DNA of 64,000 bases, from NCBI GenBank assembly GCA_948567375.1, contig OX419756.1:59596333-59660332 (forward strand). The letters run 5' to 3'. Under the pieces are notes generated by a model, which saw only the letters and a program-made list of their open reading frames with translations, made no database searches and was not told where the DNA came from. Below, piece after piece: positions 46,154 to 58,680 of this stretch (within the stretch, counting starts at the first letter, position 1; every line of letters begins with the position of its first letter). The translations under genes were made by a program, and so were the position numbers. The stretch comes from Lunularia cruciata. Lineage: Eukaryota; Streptophyta; Marchantiopsida; Lunulariales; Lunulariaceae.

Positions 46154-46159
<6 letters not shown>

Positions 46160-47204
46160 AGAGAAAGAGAGGTGCAGAGGTATCATTTGCAGATGTTACA
46201 GTTTCTCGAAATTGGGATTGGGATTGCTGTTTATTTGGAGCAATAGTGATGGTGCCTTGTCTTGGCCGGTACAGTTGTTGCTTTTTTTCCTTCTCGTCCT
46301 CGGGTAGAGTTAACAGAAAAGGTGCGTTGAAGGCTGTGCTAGGACTCTGACTGGGCTGGTATAGGTGAGAAACGGGATCCGCTATATTCTAAAGGGTGGG
46401 AATCTGGTCCATTTCAACGCCTATTGCTGTGGATAGAGAGAGAAAGAAGATAGTTGACACCAACAATAGCCGGAGTGATGGAGGAGGTACGGAGATGGGT
46501 TTCATTTTCTTCGAGAACTGTGTCTGCAGTTCGCATGCATGAGGAAGAAGAGTCAAAGTGAGAGAGAAGATTCAGAGGCATACGTGCCTTCCTGCCTGGA
46601 TCCGGACCTGGACTTGCAATTTAAGAGGAAGATCTTTTCCTTCAGGTAGCTATAATCTCGTCTGGGTGGCAAGGGGGCGTGGGTGTTTGTAGGATGAGCC
46701 AGAGTTCAGGTAGCGTACTTTCCATTTTCGCGCATGCTTAGATCAGTGTAGTGTTGCAGGGGGAGACTGCAGGAGCACGAGGTGCTGATGCTTCTGGAAA
46801 TTCTGGCGAGCTTTCAGGGTGTAGGCGGATGACAGTTTCGGATGGAATTGATCACAACCTGTCCTCTCGGCCGCTATCGCTTCATTGTCCTGCTGCACTT
46901 TGAGAGGCCCGATATGGAGTCAGTTGCTGTTACTCAATTCGAGGATACCGTAGTAGTTGAGGAAGATGGATGCTCCTTCGACAGCCTTACTTCGCCGAAT
47001 TTCAGCTCGACTTGTGGACCACAGGAGTTTCCTGCCAGTGTGCATAGAATTGTACAACTCGACCAGTGGATGAACTTGACGAGAATTTCATAGGAGCAGA
47101 TCCGCTTGTCTTCTTTTTGGTCAACATCTGATCAACCATCAGTTGATTAGTTGGTGCAGTTAAACTTCAGGAGTCCTCTGGAAGACATCAGCAAGTAGGG
47201 AAGA

Positions 47205-50200
47205 ATGTTTATAGGATCGGTTGACTCTCTGGTAGGATGGGGATGGACAGCCTTGTTAGGCGGATTAATTCTTCTTCTTCTGAGCATTTTCTATTTTGGG
47301 GTATGGCGTCCATACCAGCTACACTCGTTCTACAGGCGCCTGCATGTGAACGGGCCACCACATCGGCCTTTGGTGGGCAATTTGGCGGACATTTGGACTC
47401 TACGACGCCAGGCAACGAAAATGAAAATCCAGCCTACTGAAGCCCAAGACCTTGCTGCATGTGCGGTGCCACACTTGAGCTACTGGAGTAAGCTTTACGG
47501 TGAGTTTCTCTTGCTTCATGTGCATCAGAAGTACACTGCATCACTCATATGTGGCTAATGTGATGCCTTGTTTTCACAACAGAATGCCCAGCGTTCTTGG
47601 TACCTTGTTCTCTCTCAACTGCTCTTTCTGGAGACAATAACTCCTTCAATGTTCGTTCATCTAGTCTCTGCGATCCTTCCCTAATGTGCAGAACTCTCTG
47701 TTTCCATCGCAAGTATAAGCCTGCAAACCTGAATGTTGGAAATGCACTAGTATTTTAATGGTTTGTAAGACAAACGAACATGAATCCAGGAAACAATAGT
47801 GTTATCCAGCTCTAGAAACCGTTGCGCCTCGATAGCCGAAGTAAGCTGGACTTTCTTCATTTATTCAATTGGTTATGCGTTAAGTGAACCATAGCTGATA
47901 CAGGGAATGATCGAATTTGCTTGACTTCTTCCGAAATGACGATGGAGGACCCTAAACTTTAGTCCCGGGACGTCAGTTTCTACCAAATTGCTGTTTGTTT
48001 ATCCAATTCTAACCAAACTCATGTCCACTCATTCCGTCGAGGAAAGAACCGTACAAATGGGAAGAAAGGTGGTGTTGTTGTACATGAGAATCTGCCGTCT
48101 GTAATTCTCCTGGAATGTTGAGTCTTGTTCAGGCGCGATGTTCACCTACATGGAAGGTGCAAAGGTGAATCTGTGTGTGCTGGACACTGAAATCATAAGA
48201 GAGTTGTTGGTTCAAAAAGCTGATTGCTATCGAAGGAGCCCATCAAGCTTGCTTTGGAGAAGTTCACATGGAGTAAGTCAGGATATCATTGACCACAAGC
48301 TCGTACACAGTGAACCCGAACGGTGGACAACACTTCGAAGAATATTGGGGCCGGGATCCGATAAGGATCATGTTCAGGTGCATGCTCTTCCCTCCTTACC
48401 TACTCTCCCATCTCTCAATCCTTTAATTCGGTAGTTTTATCGAATTTTAGTGGACTTAATCTTTCAACGTCCTGTTTCTTGTGGAGCTAAGGTCGGTTAA
48501 AATTTCTTTTACCATGAGGGAAGTGTACCTGCCAGTATCCACTACAAAATTGAGTATACTTGTCGAGACCTGCTCGAAATTACCCATTTAGTGGGAGAAT
48601 TGAGAAAGGAGTTCTCTTGAACTGTACTCGCTTTCTGGACACGTATATGTGTGAATCATGGTCTTTTCCATGAAGTCAAGGAGGATCTATCTTCCTGCTG
48701 TTTTCAGCGTGCGGATCCAAAATAGTTTGTATTGCGTTCGCTCCATACATGAAAGTTTTGGCTTGTTGAATGAGAAGTTAAAAAGACCATCCTCTAATCG
48801 AACAGAAAGAGTGGACAGGATTTTGGAATTTAGTTCTAGTCATTGGTGAGTGATCCCTCCGTGAAGGAATCCGCTTAAATATATTATACTAGTGTATGAC
48901 CTCTCCCGTATGGAATCCAGCGTTACCTTGAACTTTGGAACATGAACTTTTCTCTCAATCATCAAAGATAGCACCCAGATAATTAACCCGATTCGTTTCT
49001 TCAGTAACTACCTTTGTCCCGTCTGATTCAACGTTTGCTTCAACGTGTTCATATCTGTAGGTGCATTTACTTTCAAGTACCAAGATTCCTCCCCTAGAAA
49101 CAATGGTCTGTCCAAGGGCCCATAGTGACGATATTTTCATATAATGATTTTGAGGTCTTCATATCTTAATTGGGTTCTTCTGGAAATTCTTGACAGAATT
49201 GCTTGCACACGATTGTGGAAATCAGTAAGTCTTTGGTGCGTAGATGGGACCTTTACATGACAGAGGCTAGCAATGGTACTGGCGAAGTGGAAGTTGATGC
49301 TGCCCGTGACATCAAGAAGATAAGTATGGAGATCTTTCTTATAAACTTGATCGGCTCAACCATATCCAACGAGCAGCTGGAAGAGATCAACTCAGCTTTC
49401 GGAGAAGATGAAAAACAGCCGGCCACCACTGCTGAGCTTCTCAAAGCGCAGTTTGCCAGTATCAGGTCGGCTACCCACTCATCCCTCCTTGCCTAATTTT
49501 CTTGATTTTGTAGATAATTTTTCAACACATCCATGACTCTGCATCATCTGACATAAGATAGTTATGTTCTTGTACATCTTGCAGATTTGGTAGAGTGAGC
49601 TGCCTTAATAAGTTGCTGACAGAAACAGTACAGGCTAGGCTAAAGGCCCACCAGACAGAACTGGCAGCAGACGAAGAACCGAGAAACAGAGACCTTTTGG
49701 ATCTGATGATATCGATGTCTGGTCGTCGATCAGCGGACCGAGAAGTGCAAAAGCTGGTGTGTGATTGCCAGATGATGATAGCTGCTCAAAAGGCGACGAC
49801 TCAACTGATTTCTCAAACCTTGCAGCTTTTGGCTCGCCATCCTGACTGGCAAGCTCAAGCTCGAGCCGAAGTTCTGGACCTGCGTCCACTAGACCCCCCT
49901 ATCGATGAGGATGGAGTGGCTGTTGTAAACTCGGTCTATCCAAAGCTCGCCAAGCTCAAAGTTGTGAGTAAATCCCCCATCACCTAGCGGTTGAAGATTA
50001 ACGCCGGTTCATCTAACTGAAAACCCAAGTCAGTCTTACAGGTATTAGTGAATGGAGTTCTTAATCTCTATTCAGAAGTCTATGGGGTGTTTGCTTTCCT
50101 TGTTTTAGGTGTGAATTGTGTCCTATTTACTACTACTTCATGTCCATATACAGCATTTCTTTTCTCTACCACTCTCTAAGTAGGTGACAGGCTTACGTTA

Positions 50201-50814
50201 GGTGCATTCCTTCATTATCTTGTCTATCAGTTTTGTTTGTCTTCCTGACAATACCGACTTTGAGAATATGGTTCCCTAGATGTTGAGATTTGCGGGAGGG
50301 AAATTATGAGCGTTGATTTTTTCTTACTGATCTGGAAGTTTTGATACCCGTGCAGATGAACCAGATAATCAACGAATCACTGAGGCTGTTCCCACCCGTA
50401 CTCTCCACTGAGAAACTGTGCGAAAAAAGGCACCGTTTGGGCAAATACACAGTTCTCCCAGGCACATTTGTGCAGGTCCCCATTGTACTTCTCCATCATA
50501 GTTCTGATCTTTGGGGGGATGACCCTTATTCTTTTCGACCCGATCGCTTCGAATCTGGAGCAGGGGTTCGTCGGCCCTTCGCACTGCTACCATTTTCTGC
50601 AGGTCCATCTGTGTGCCTGGGATACAACTTCGCTTTACAGGAAGCGAAGATAGTCATGGCAGCCATCCTCAAAAGCTTTTCATTTTCCACCGTGCCACCA
50701 AACCTTGCCATAAACCCAACTCCTAATTCTCTTATTATCCGGAATCTCTTGGTCGATGATATTGCTTTTGCTGCCAAACAACGGTTAACTCGAAGGCACA
50801 CCAGCTTTCTCTAG
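47205..50814 (+). CDS. Cytochrome P450, clan-72-like, five exons
   Basis: Exons 47205-47499, 48133-48377, 49197-49465, 49585-49963 and 50356-50814 join in frame through GT-AG introns to 548 residues, a normal P450 length. An N-terminal membrane anchor (residues about 12-32, Leu/Ile-rich) precedes the proline region NGPPHRPLVG. Helix C has ERWTTLRR, helix K has NESLR (ExxR), the PERF-type motif is FRPDRF, and the haem loop is PFSAGPSVCLG with the ligand Cys. The sequence around PHLSYWSKLYG and KLKVMNQIINESLRLFPP is typical of clan 72 (hormone, terpenoid and lipid oxidation). Two oddities are seen: the haem motif has Ser for the usual Arg, and the I-helix reads AAQKATT instead of AGxETT, losing the acid and adjacent Thr used to activate oxygen. 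The protein would sit on the ER membrane; its substrate is unknown. Confidence 0.85.
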
Positions 50815-52303
50815 CGGCTAGAGGCGTAATTCCACAATCTATCTGATACAGGTTTTACCACTAACGTCTCGTATGTAAGCGATGCACCATCTGCTTTACC
50901 ACTCTTAACCATCCGAATAGATATGTAACGATCTTTATTATGCGATTTCCTTCCTTGATCACCTTAGTAGAAGAACCGATCTTAGAACTAAAGACCGACA
51001 CTGTGAACGAGTTGAAACAACGCACAGAACTGAAGTTCGGAACCCTGAGAAGACCTTTATCCACGCAAAATTTTAACTTTTTACATTCGAATGGAGACAG
51101 GTCAGTTTCTCAGGGACTCACAAGAAAGATAATATCTACAGCAGACGAAAGTTTCCGGACACTCGTTTTCAGAGTCAGGAAGGAGAGAAAGTCGGAATGA
51201 CGAACGAACACGAGCAGTATTGTATGACTTGTACATGTAGAACAGCATCAGCTGCAGGAGGAGAGGATTGAGCTGTACATAATTAAGATAATCAGTTAAA
51301 GTTAGATAGACTACAGAGACATAGAAAATACCACAACAGCAATCGTGTTGTGATACGGGCAATACTCGTGTGATTTTGAAATATGAGCTGACGACGAACT
51401 GATTCGATTCGTACCGCGCACCGTGACTGAAAGTGAGTACGCATTTATCGTGGGCACTCTGACCGTCCTTGGGATCTCCCGCCTCGTGAACAAGTTTCTT
51501 GCTTCTGTCCCAACATGTAATTGAATACTCGCAGCGTGAACTCTGAGTTTGACCTCTGACCCCACAAGAAACTTTGCCACAACACACCCGTCTGTAGTGA
51601 ACCCGTGCTATGCTTGTATGCCCAGATTGACGGACCCGGATGCTAACACACGATGCACCTGTGCCCAGGATCAACGGTCATCTAGTGTACTTGGACTTGG
51701 AGGTTGTCTTTAACCCACAAGAATCTGCTACTACATGAATTGCCAAGCAGCCCTGGTTTAGGACTTTGGGAGGAGCACACAATTGATGACTACGTAAGGT
51801 CTGGCCTGCATGCTCGGAAGTTACTCCGGGTTAGACATGGTTACCCAATTTCATCTACCCCGGTCGATGAGATTCAGAGAATCTGAATGTACTGTGTCAA
51901 AACGAGTTCGTTTGTGCTCGACAACAAGATTATGGTTCTGGAGTATCGACACTTATGAAGGAAGAAACCCGCTTGCGCCCTGGAAGGTTACATCGATTTG
52001 ATTGTTCTAGGACTGCACGTGAAGCTCGGTAGAAGCCTTATGTCCGCTAACTTGCGGTATTTCTCTCCATGACAGAAGATTTTCTCACTGTATCGCAACC
52101 GTCAAAGGATGGGAAATAGGTCAAGGACATAGAGCATGGACTGAAGAAGAGAAGAGAAGTGGGAAATAGAGGAAGCTCCGGGAGCTCCTACTTTAATGAT
52201 CGTTAAGGTCAGGTCCAGGTAGCAGAACTCCGAACTACTGTAAGGGTAGCGCCTACTACTTCTGTCATCATCAGTCTATGGAGCACCAGTGGATTAGTAC
52301 TAT
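50815..52303. other. Intergenic region downstream of the P450 gene
   Basis: Probable 3' UTR just after 50814, then sequence without recognisable features. A 190-codon minus-strand frame at 51102-51674 has no domain and an irregular composition and is not called as a gene. Confidence 0.5.
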
Positions 52304-53129
52304 ATGGTGGTAATGTTGGCCTTTCTGTTAACCATCTATGCTGCTGCTGCTGAAACCAGAACTAGTCCGTTTGAGAGCAAGATTGACCGTGGATTCGCCC
52401 TGGTGGTTTCTACAGAAGATGAAGATGAGAGTTTGAGGGACAAAGGTAGAAACGTCCCGCACGAAGGAAAGGGCTCCTCCTCCTGCTCATCTCAAAATCT
52501 GTAGGTACGTTCACGCTCGAGTAGAAGGGAAGAAATGATTCGAAGAGGGTCTTGGCAGTCTGCAGAAATGAGGGGACCTCTCGTCTGGTCGAGCACTGCA
52601 CCATAAGCAAGATCACGTTTATCCATGCGCTCGGGGGTTGCAATGATTACACCGGAAAGATTCACAAAATGTGGGGATAGGAGACTTTCCTGTAGGTAGA
52701 ATGTTGCAGCAGCATGTCGAGAGCCCACGTTTATCCTGATCATTTAACCAAAGGAAACCACTGACAAACTGCCGAAATTGCGGACCCTTTTCGTCACATC
52801 CTTCTACATGATTATTTCTGTCATGTTTATCCGTATGTTGCAGACAGGCATGCAATGAATTTGGAAAAGACTTGAAAACTACGGCTGCTGATGATGCTGC
52901 AGGAGTGGAGGTCACCACCTGCAATCCCCCCTGCGGCAACAACAGATATCGCACCATGAACAAAACTCCATCTAAGCTGCGTCTAGCATTTGGAAAGCAG
53001 GACCTCCTCGATCATCATGCACACCCTGTTCTGTCTAAAAATCACAAGGCACCTTTTTCTTCGACTCATACTGTAACTCTGTCTGTTTCTCTTTCTGCTG
53101 ATTACACTCTGAAACCTAAGGAACATTAA
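52304..53129 (+). CDS. Candidate two-exon small secreted protein
   Basis: Exon 1 (52304-52500) begins MVVMLAFLLTIYAAAAETR, a good signal peptide with likely cleavage after the Ala run, and continues with an acidic/basic stretch. A GTAGGT donor at 52501 and a pyrimidine-rich acceptor ending TTGCAG at 52843 join it in frame to exon 2 (52844-53129), giving about 160 residues and ending at TAA. Four cysteines occur (SSSC, QAC, TTCNPPC), few for a classical cysteine-rich peptide. No family is recognised. The C-terminal part is Lys/His-rich. The gene model is an inference from splice signals and frame, and exon 1 alone would also end at a TAG just past the donor. Confidence 0.4.
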
Positions 53130-55654
53130 GTTTAAGTCCTTACATATGCACTCAAGCAGCGACCACTGACTGTTGCAGTCCTCGGAAGTGCGGCTTGCGG
53201 CTTTTGTTACCACCATATTACATCTTCAGTCTGTAATCTCCAAGATTGGAGTAGCAATGCTAAATTGTACGCAAGTGAGGAGCTAGTTATTCACATAATG
53301 AATTTGATTCTCAAGAGCAACAAGTCTATGGTAACAAAACCATCTGAAATCAAACGAAGTTTTCTAGAAACTGTTGTTTGATTGTGTAATCTTGAGTGGA
53401 GTGTCTGCCGTATGCACCATCACAATCTGTTGTTGGGACAGGACATACAATATGAAGACCGAATATAGACATGAAATGTACCCGGAGAATCAAATGTATG
53501 TTTCTTGTCCACTGGCATCACCTTAATAAGTCTCTTGTTATGATCCATGCTTTAAATTGCTTTTTATACGTTTGCCTGTATTAATGGAGGAGGGGGATTA
53601 CTACACCTCCAACGGATGCGGGATCTCATATCAGATTGCATGAGGGAGTACAATCCACTTTAAGCACACCCATGACGAAGATCCGGAGTCCTGTCAACGG
53701 TTAAGAAGAGGACCAAACCCCGCATGTACTTTAGAAGGACCACCAGACACCAGTAGAGCAGCAGTATCAATTCTGAGCCTTCTGAAATGTAAATGCGCAG
53801 AGTTGCTCCCCAATTCCGTTGCAACTGAATTTGCTATAGCTATCCTACTCATCATCTCAGTCAGTTTCCACTTAAGACTACAAGCCATTTTCTACTCTGA
53901 TTATATATCATATTTTGGGATAGGCCTATTCGGTTTCTCTATTTTTGAGAATATATAATCTTACGAAGGAATAGCTGTACACTCCCAGTACTCTATCTTC
54001 ATAAGTACTTAACATGAATTTCTTACGTGACAGATGGAGCACCAGAACTAACCCTGAGAACTATGGTAAATTTGGATCTCATTGCATACTGACTTGTGTG
54101 AATGAGGTACTTGAGGCCGGAAAGTACTCTCTGGTGAATGAATGAGAAATTCACCTTTCACTTTTTGTGTCTAGTCAAGTGAAAAATTATAATGTTGCCT
54201 GGCATAAATGAACTCCCTGAGAACTTCAAACCAATCTATAAGTTGAAGGATCACTTCCCAACTGCTAAGAGATCTGATGGGAGTACTGTTAGCATTAGAG
54301 GAGTGAACTGTTTCAAACAGATAATATTGCCGGAGATTATTCTTGATTGGACTTTCTCCTGTCTTAGGTTTGATAGTAAGCGAATCTGGTGCATCTTTGC
54401 CAAGAGAAAGTAAACTTCTTCATATGGGTGTTGAATCTTCCACGTGATTGAAGCTGGAGCAATTGAAGCTTGGTGACTTCTGAGCGCAGGTCAAAATTTA
54501 GCCAACAGTTTCCCAACGACTGATGTATGTTTCGGCGCGAGAGAGACATGCACAACCTGTGTCCAATGCATAGATTTGGCAAATCAAACCAAAGTGCTAC
54601 AGTGGATTTGTGGAGCGCGTAAGATAACTGTGCACTAGCACTGTTACAATTGGAGGTGCTATGAGAGCTTTTTGCATTGAATGCTTGCGATCATATTAGT
54701 GACATAAAATCCTTTGGTCTTGGAAATCCCCCATTGTCGTTACCTGCTACTTATATTTTACTGTACAAAATAGGATCCCCATGAAATGGGGTGTGAGCTA
54801 TACCCGGTAACATCCAGAGCACTCGAGTCCTGATGACTAAGTGAACATGCAACCAAGAAATAACATACTACCCAACCCTCAAGTGTTCCAGTTACATCTG
54901 AAACTAAATACATCTATACTAAATGCATGCAGCCAACGCTCAAGAGGCGCTACCGTAATCATGATCGACACATCGTCAAAACCGGAATGCTACGCTCGGC
55001 AGGAATCCGTTGATAGAGCTCGTGGATTCGAAACTGTCAGACTCGCCTTTGATTCCGTAACCGTTCCTCCTCTCTCAATCCGCATGGTACATGTACAAGC
55101 TTAAGCAGATGAGCCTTTCTAGTCTCTTATAAATCCAGTCAGTGATCGTGGGTTTGAGTTTGAGCTCAAAAACCTCCAGCCACAATCTGTCGTTGGATCT
55201 TATGATTCACACAACTGCTGTCAGGATGACAAGCAAAAAATATCTCGCTTTTATCAGCTGATCATGACTTCGATATCCCCCTCACTTTCGAATCATCATA
55301 ACTATACATTCCACAGGCACATCCAGTGCTTGTAGATCTTAAACTACCCACTCACTGAACGAGAGTTGCTTACACAAGGAAGAAGAAAACATTTCACCCA
55401 CTTGGTTGATGAGAAGTACGAAAGATCCAAAGGATTGCCTCTGTCGTTATTTCCATCATGAACTCGCCGATATTTTAGCGAAAGTAATACGACAAAATAC
55501 TTCGTTGTGGAAACTACACGCTCAGTCGCAAAGGGCCAATGATGGCTCCGCCGATGAAGACAAATAGCTGCTGCAAGTTGAGGGTCATTGTTCTTTGGAA
55601 AGGGTACCTTATTAGTACTAAAAATTCAGGGAAAGGCTACCACAAAGAACGCAT

Positions 55655-55728
55655 GAAGGATTGGGAAGACCCATCAACACGTACAAGGGAGGGACAAATG
55701 AGGTAAAATGGAACTAGGTCCCAATAGT
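55655..55728 (+). repeat. Dispersed repeat R, copy 3
   Basis: AGGATTGGGAAGACCCATCAA, an ACAAGGGAGGGACAAA block and AAACTAGGTCCC-like end, the most diverged of the three copies. Confidence 0.6.
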
Positions 55729-56835
55729 AATGATATGAGATATCTGCTCTACCGCACCTAAGATATCCAAGAGCTATGCAAGTATTAAAGTCTACAAACT
55801 ACAGGAGTATTTGATGAAATATCATCCTAAAGTGAGTGCTCTCTTATGGATTGCACCAACCAATGCAACCATCAACGAGAGGAAGAATGAAGGTGCTAAT
55901 ACTTATCAGTAAACAACTGCTCCCTTCCCATAAGGACGGCCGCTTAATACGGCCAAGGCTAGACTGATAACCAAGAGCATTTCATAGTAGCAGGTACAAT
56001 GGGAGTAGGCCATGTCTAGGGGGTATAGTTAGTATTCAGATTAACCTAATCCTGTTAGTTAGAACCTGTACTGGAAGTTCACAACCCCCTGTCTCATAGT
56101 GTTTAGGATTAAATACTATAATGGGTATGTTGATGCAGTCTCTGATGAAACTGATACTAAATTATTATTGATCAGCTGTCTGTCACGTAGTGCAAATCGC
56201 ATATCCCCACACCCTCCCAGCTTAAGCCTGTGTATCAGGTGAAAGCACCATAGATAAATTCGACCCGGCCTGCCTAACTGCTTGTGAACCCATTCCATAG
56301 GGCTTCAGGACTAGGATAGAGCCGAGATCATCTGCTAACTCAAACGTCAAACATGTATTTTGATCGTTTGCCGTAGATTATATTGCAGTCCATATTCAGG
56401 ACATCTGCAGAGAGAATCGCGATTGCGGTTCGCATGTCCACAGAAATAGTTCTTCCTTTGCTTCTTCTTCTCCTCCTCATTCTGACCTGTTCGTAGTATT
56501 AAAAAAAATTAAACAGTGATGTTAGTCGTCTGAGGTGAATTGCGTGCTGCAGTGGTCTGGTGTGGGTCAATTTAGGTGTTTGGATATATGGTTGTTCAGG
56601 CATGGCCTATGTATGAGTGACGTTCGAGGTTCGTTACTAGTCAAACCAAAATCGCATGTGAGCTGTGCACAGTACTTCCAGCACTGCGTCTCGTGCTATG
56701 AAGACATGGGACGCTGTATTCAAGAGCGGGAGGAGATTTAACTGATTTCTAAAGGGTCATGAATTCCTCCTCAACCGTGTGGGTCTATACCCAGCTGTCC
56801 TGTGCATGAGGCTGGCCAAATCCTTACTTGACTCT

Positions 56836-56859
56836 GGTTGTTGTTGTTGTTGTTGTTGT
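56836..56859. repeat. (TTG)n microsatellite
   Basis: About eight TTG units in unique sequence. Confidence 0.9.
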
Positions 56860-58604
56860 CCAAGACTCCGTATTGATCAAGCTGAGGATGCGAGAAAGTC
56901 AATCTTGAGATGATGATGCACACTGATGGTGGAAACTGAAAGTTGTGGGCTGTAAAGTTGATGATTAACGAGAAAGGCACTAAGAAGTAGTTTATCTAGA
57001 TTGACAGAGGGAGAAGAAAGCGTTCAATGCTCCCTTCTTTCAACAGCAAAGCTGCAAAGTCGGTCAAAAATTTCTTAATACCAACTGCAGCAAGCAGGGA
57101 CGTTTGAATTCAAAACCTAACAAACAATTGGTGCTGAGACTGCGGGCTCTAGGTCTACAACCTTCGAAGCAGCGGCAGAAGCGCACTTTGGAAGACAGGG
57201 CACATTGTCAGACAGAAGACCAGTTGACTTCAATAGTTTGAGGTATTTCTCGATTCAGGTGTTTGCAAATTTCTTTCTGGAGTTGCAACAAAAAGTGCTT
57301 CTCCTGACCAAGTTTGGGTGGCCCGAGAGGATGAAGCGGATGAGCGATGCAAACAACTGTTGCGGAGCGGAGAGGAGTTGAGAGGGAGGGGTAGTCTACC
57401 TAGCAAAGTCGGTGACAGAATGACACACCGTCTAATCATAATCAACGATCCACGTCCAGTTGTCGATCATGCTTTTTGCAGGAGTCACACGGAAGGAAGG
57501 TCTCCTCCTCTCCTATGGTGAGGAGGAAGGAGTAGTTGGTGATCCACAACACGCTCTTCCAACTGCGGACGTACACACTGAGAGAGAGTCAGAACACCAA
57601 CAGAAAAGAACGGACATACAGTGCAGTACACTGTCTTTCTCTCTCTCACTCCTCACACGATTCTGGTCAAGTGCCTGTGGCGCACACACGGACGGAACAG
57701 ATCAGAGTATGTGCTTCCTAACGGGCCACAGGGAAAGGATGACGGCATCTCCAGTTCTCTGTGAATGAATTTTGGGTTCGCTTTTCAATGTCTTCACATT
57801 CTAAACCGTCAAAAGTGCACTGCCTGCCCCACCCGAAGTCCCCACGTCCACTCTCAGCGACAGATCATCTCATCCCTCATACAAACTAACCCTTAGTCTA
57901 AACTTATCACCAGCCAATTTTAAGCATCCCCAACACCCTCCAGCCAGCTAACACTGCATACATTCTACGTATTTAGTTATGTCTTCAGTCCTGTACAGGT
58001 ATTACTACCAGCATAGCGTCCCTTCCAAGTGAAGTAGAAGTGCCTTTTACTTGTTGCGTGAAGCGGAAGTGACATGGTCAAATCCTGACATAGGGAGAAA
58101 AAAAGGAACCGAGAGAGAGCGAGAGGACCTTCTTGTCTCATTGTAAAGCCCAAACGATGCTTTGCAATGATCGACGACGAAGAAGTATGATGAATATATC
58201 CTACAAATAGGTGGTCGCAGGACCTTATGGCACAGGTGCCTCCTCCCTTCCTGTCTCCTTCCTGCTCAGGGTACTCAAACATGAGTATTTGTAATTTCCC
58301 GGATTCTTCTCTCCTCAGTGCTTGCTTGGTGCCCAAATGTAAACGATAAATCAAGAAAAGGAGATACGGTAGCGCATGCATACGAACTGTCTTTTTGTCG
58401 ACTATCTTTTATGAATACTACAGACGAAGCCCATGAAGGTGAGCTGGCCAGAGTTCTAAACTGTAAAGATTCGGGGCGTCCGGCTGTCCATTTGCCCGTG
58501 TTGTCTGAAGTATGCGTGGGTCAATAATGCCTTCACAAGGACGGTGGAGGTGGGGTGCACTTGGTTGGGTGGGAACATCCTCGGGTCAAAGATGGCCTAC
58601 TACT

Positions 58605-58680
58605 CTCTCCTATAAAAAGCTGTGCCTGGGCTCAGAAATTTACTCCACCCGTCTTGTCTTCTTTCCTTCTGTCTTCTGTC
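58605..58680 (+). promoter_or_regulatory. Candidate core promoter
   Basis: TATAAAAAGC at 58611-58620 is followed after about 30 bases by a TC-rich stretch (CCGTCTTGTCTTCTTTCC), the pattern of a plant TATA promoter with a pyrimidine-rich start region. No clear coding gene follows; the nearest open frame (58910-59221, 103 codons) lacks any known domain. It may serve a non-coding transcript. Confidence 0.3.

Larger units (their letters stand above)
37765..47204. other. Gene-poor region between the nest and the P450 gene
   Basis: No transposon domain or convincing gene was found. Short open frames (for example 40066-40464 plus and 41381-41842 minus) show no domain, no intron signals tying them to others and no coding character. 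The region contains a 34-bp hairpin (39071), a short telomere-like CCTAAACCTAACCCTAACCC (39160-39179), two copies of a dispersed repeat (40988 and 44211), tandem duplications near 43.1 and 43.6 kb and a GA microsatellite at 46115. Confidence 0.6.
53130..58600. other. Gene-poor unique sequence
   Basis: No convincing coding region. It holds dispersed repeat R copy 3 (55655) and a TTG microsatellite (56836-56859). Short open frames such as 54192-54413 and 57460-57768 show no domain. Confidence 0.5.

Noticed and set aside
51102-51674. 190-codon minus-strand open frame
   Set aside because: No domain, irregular composition, and no supporting signals downstream of the P450 gene.
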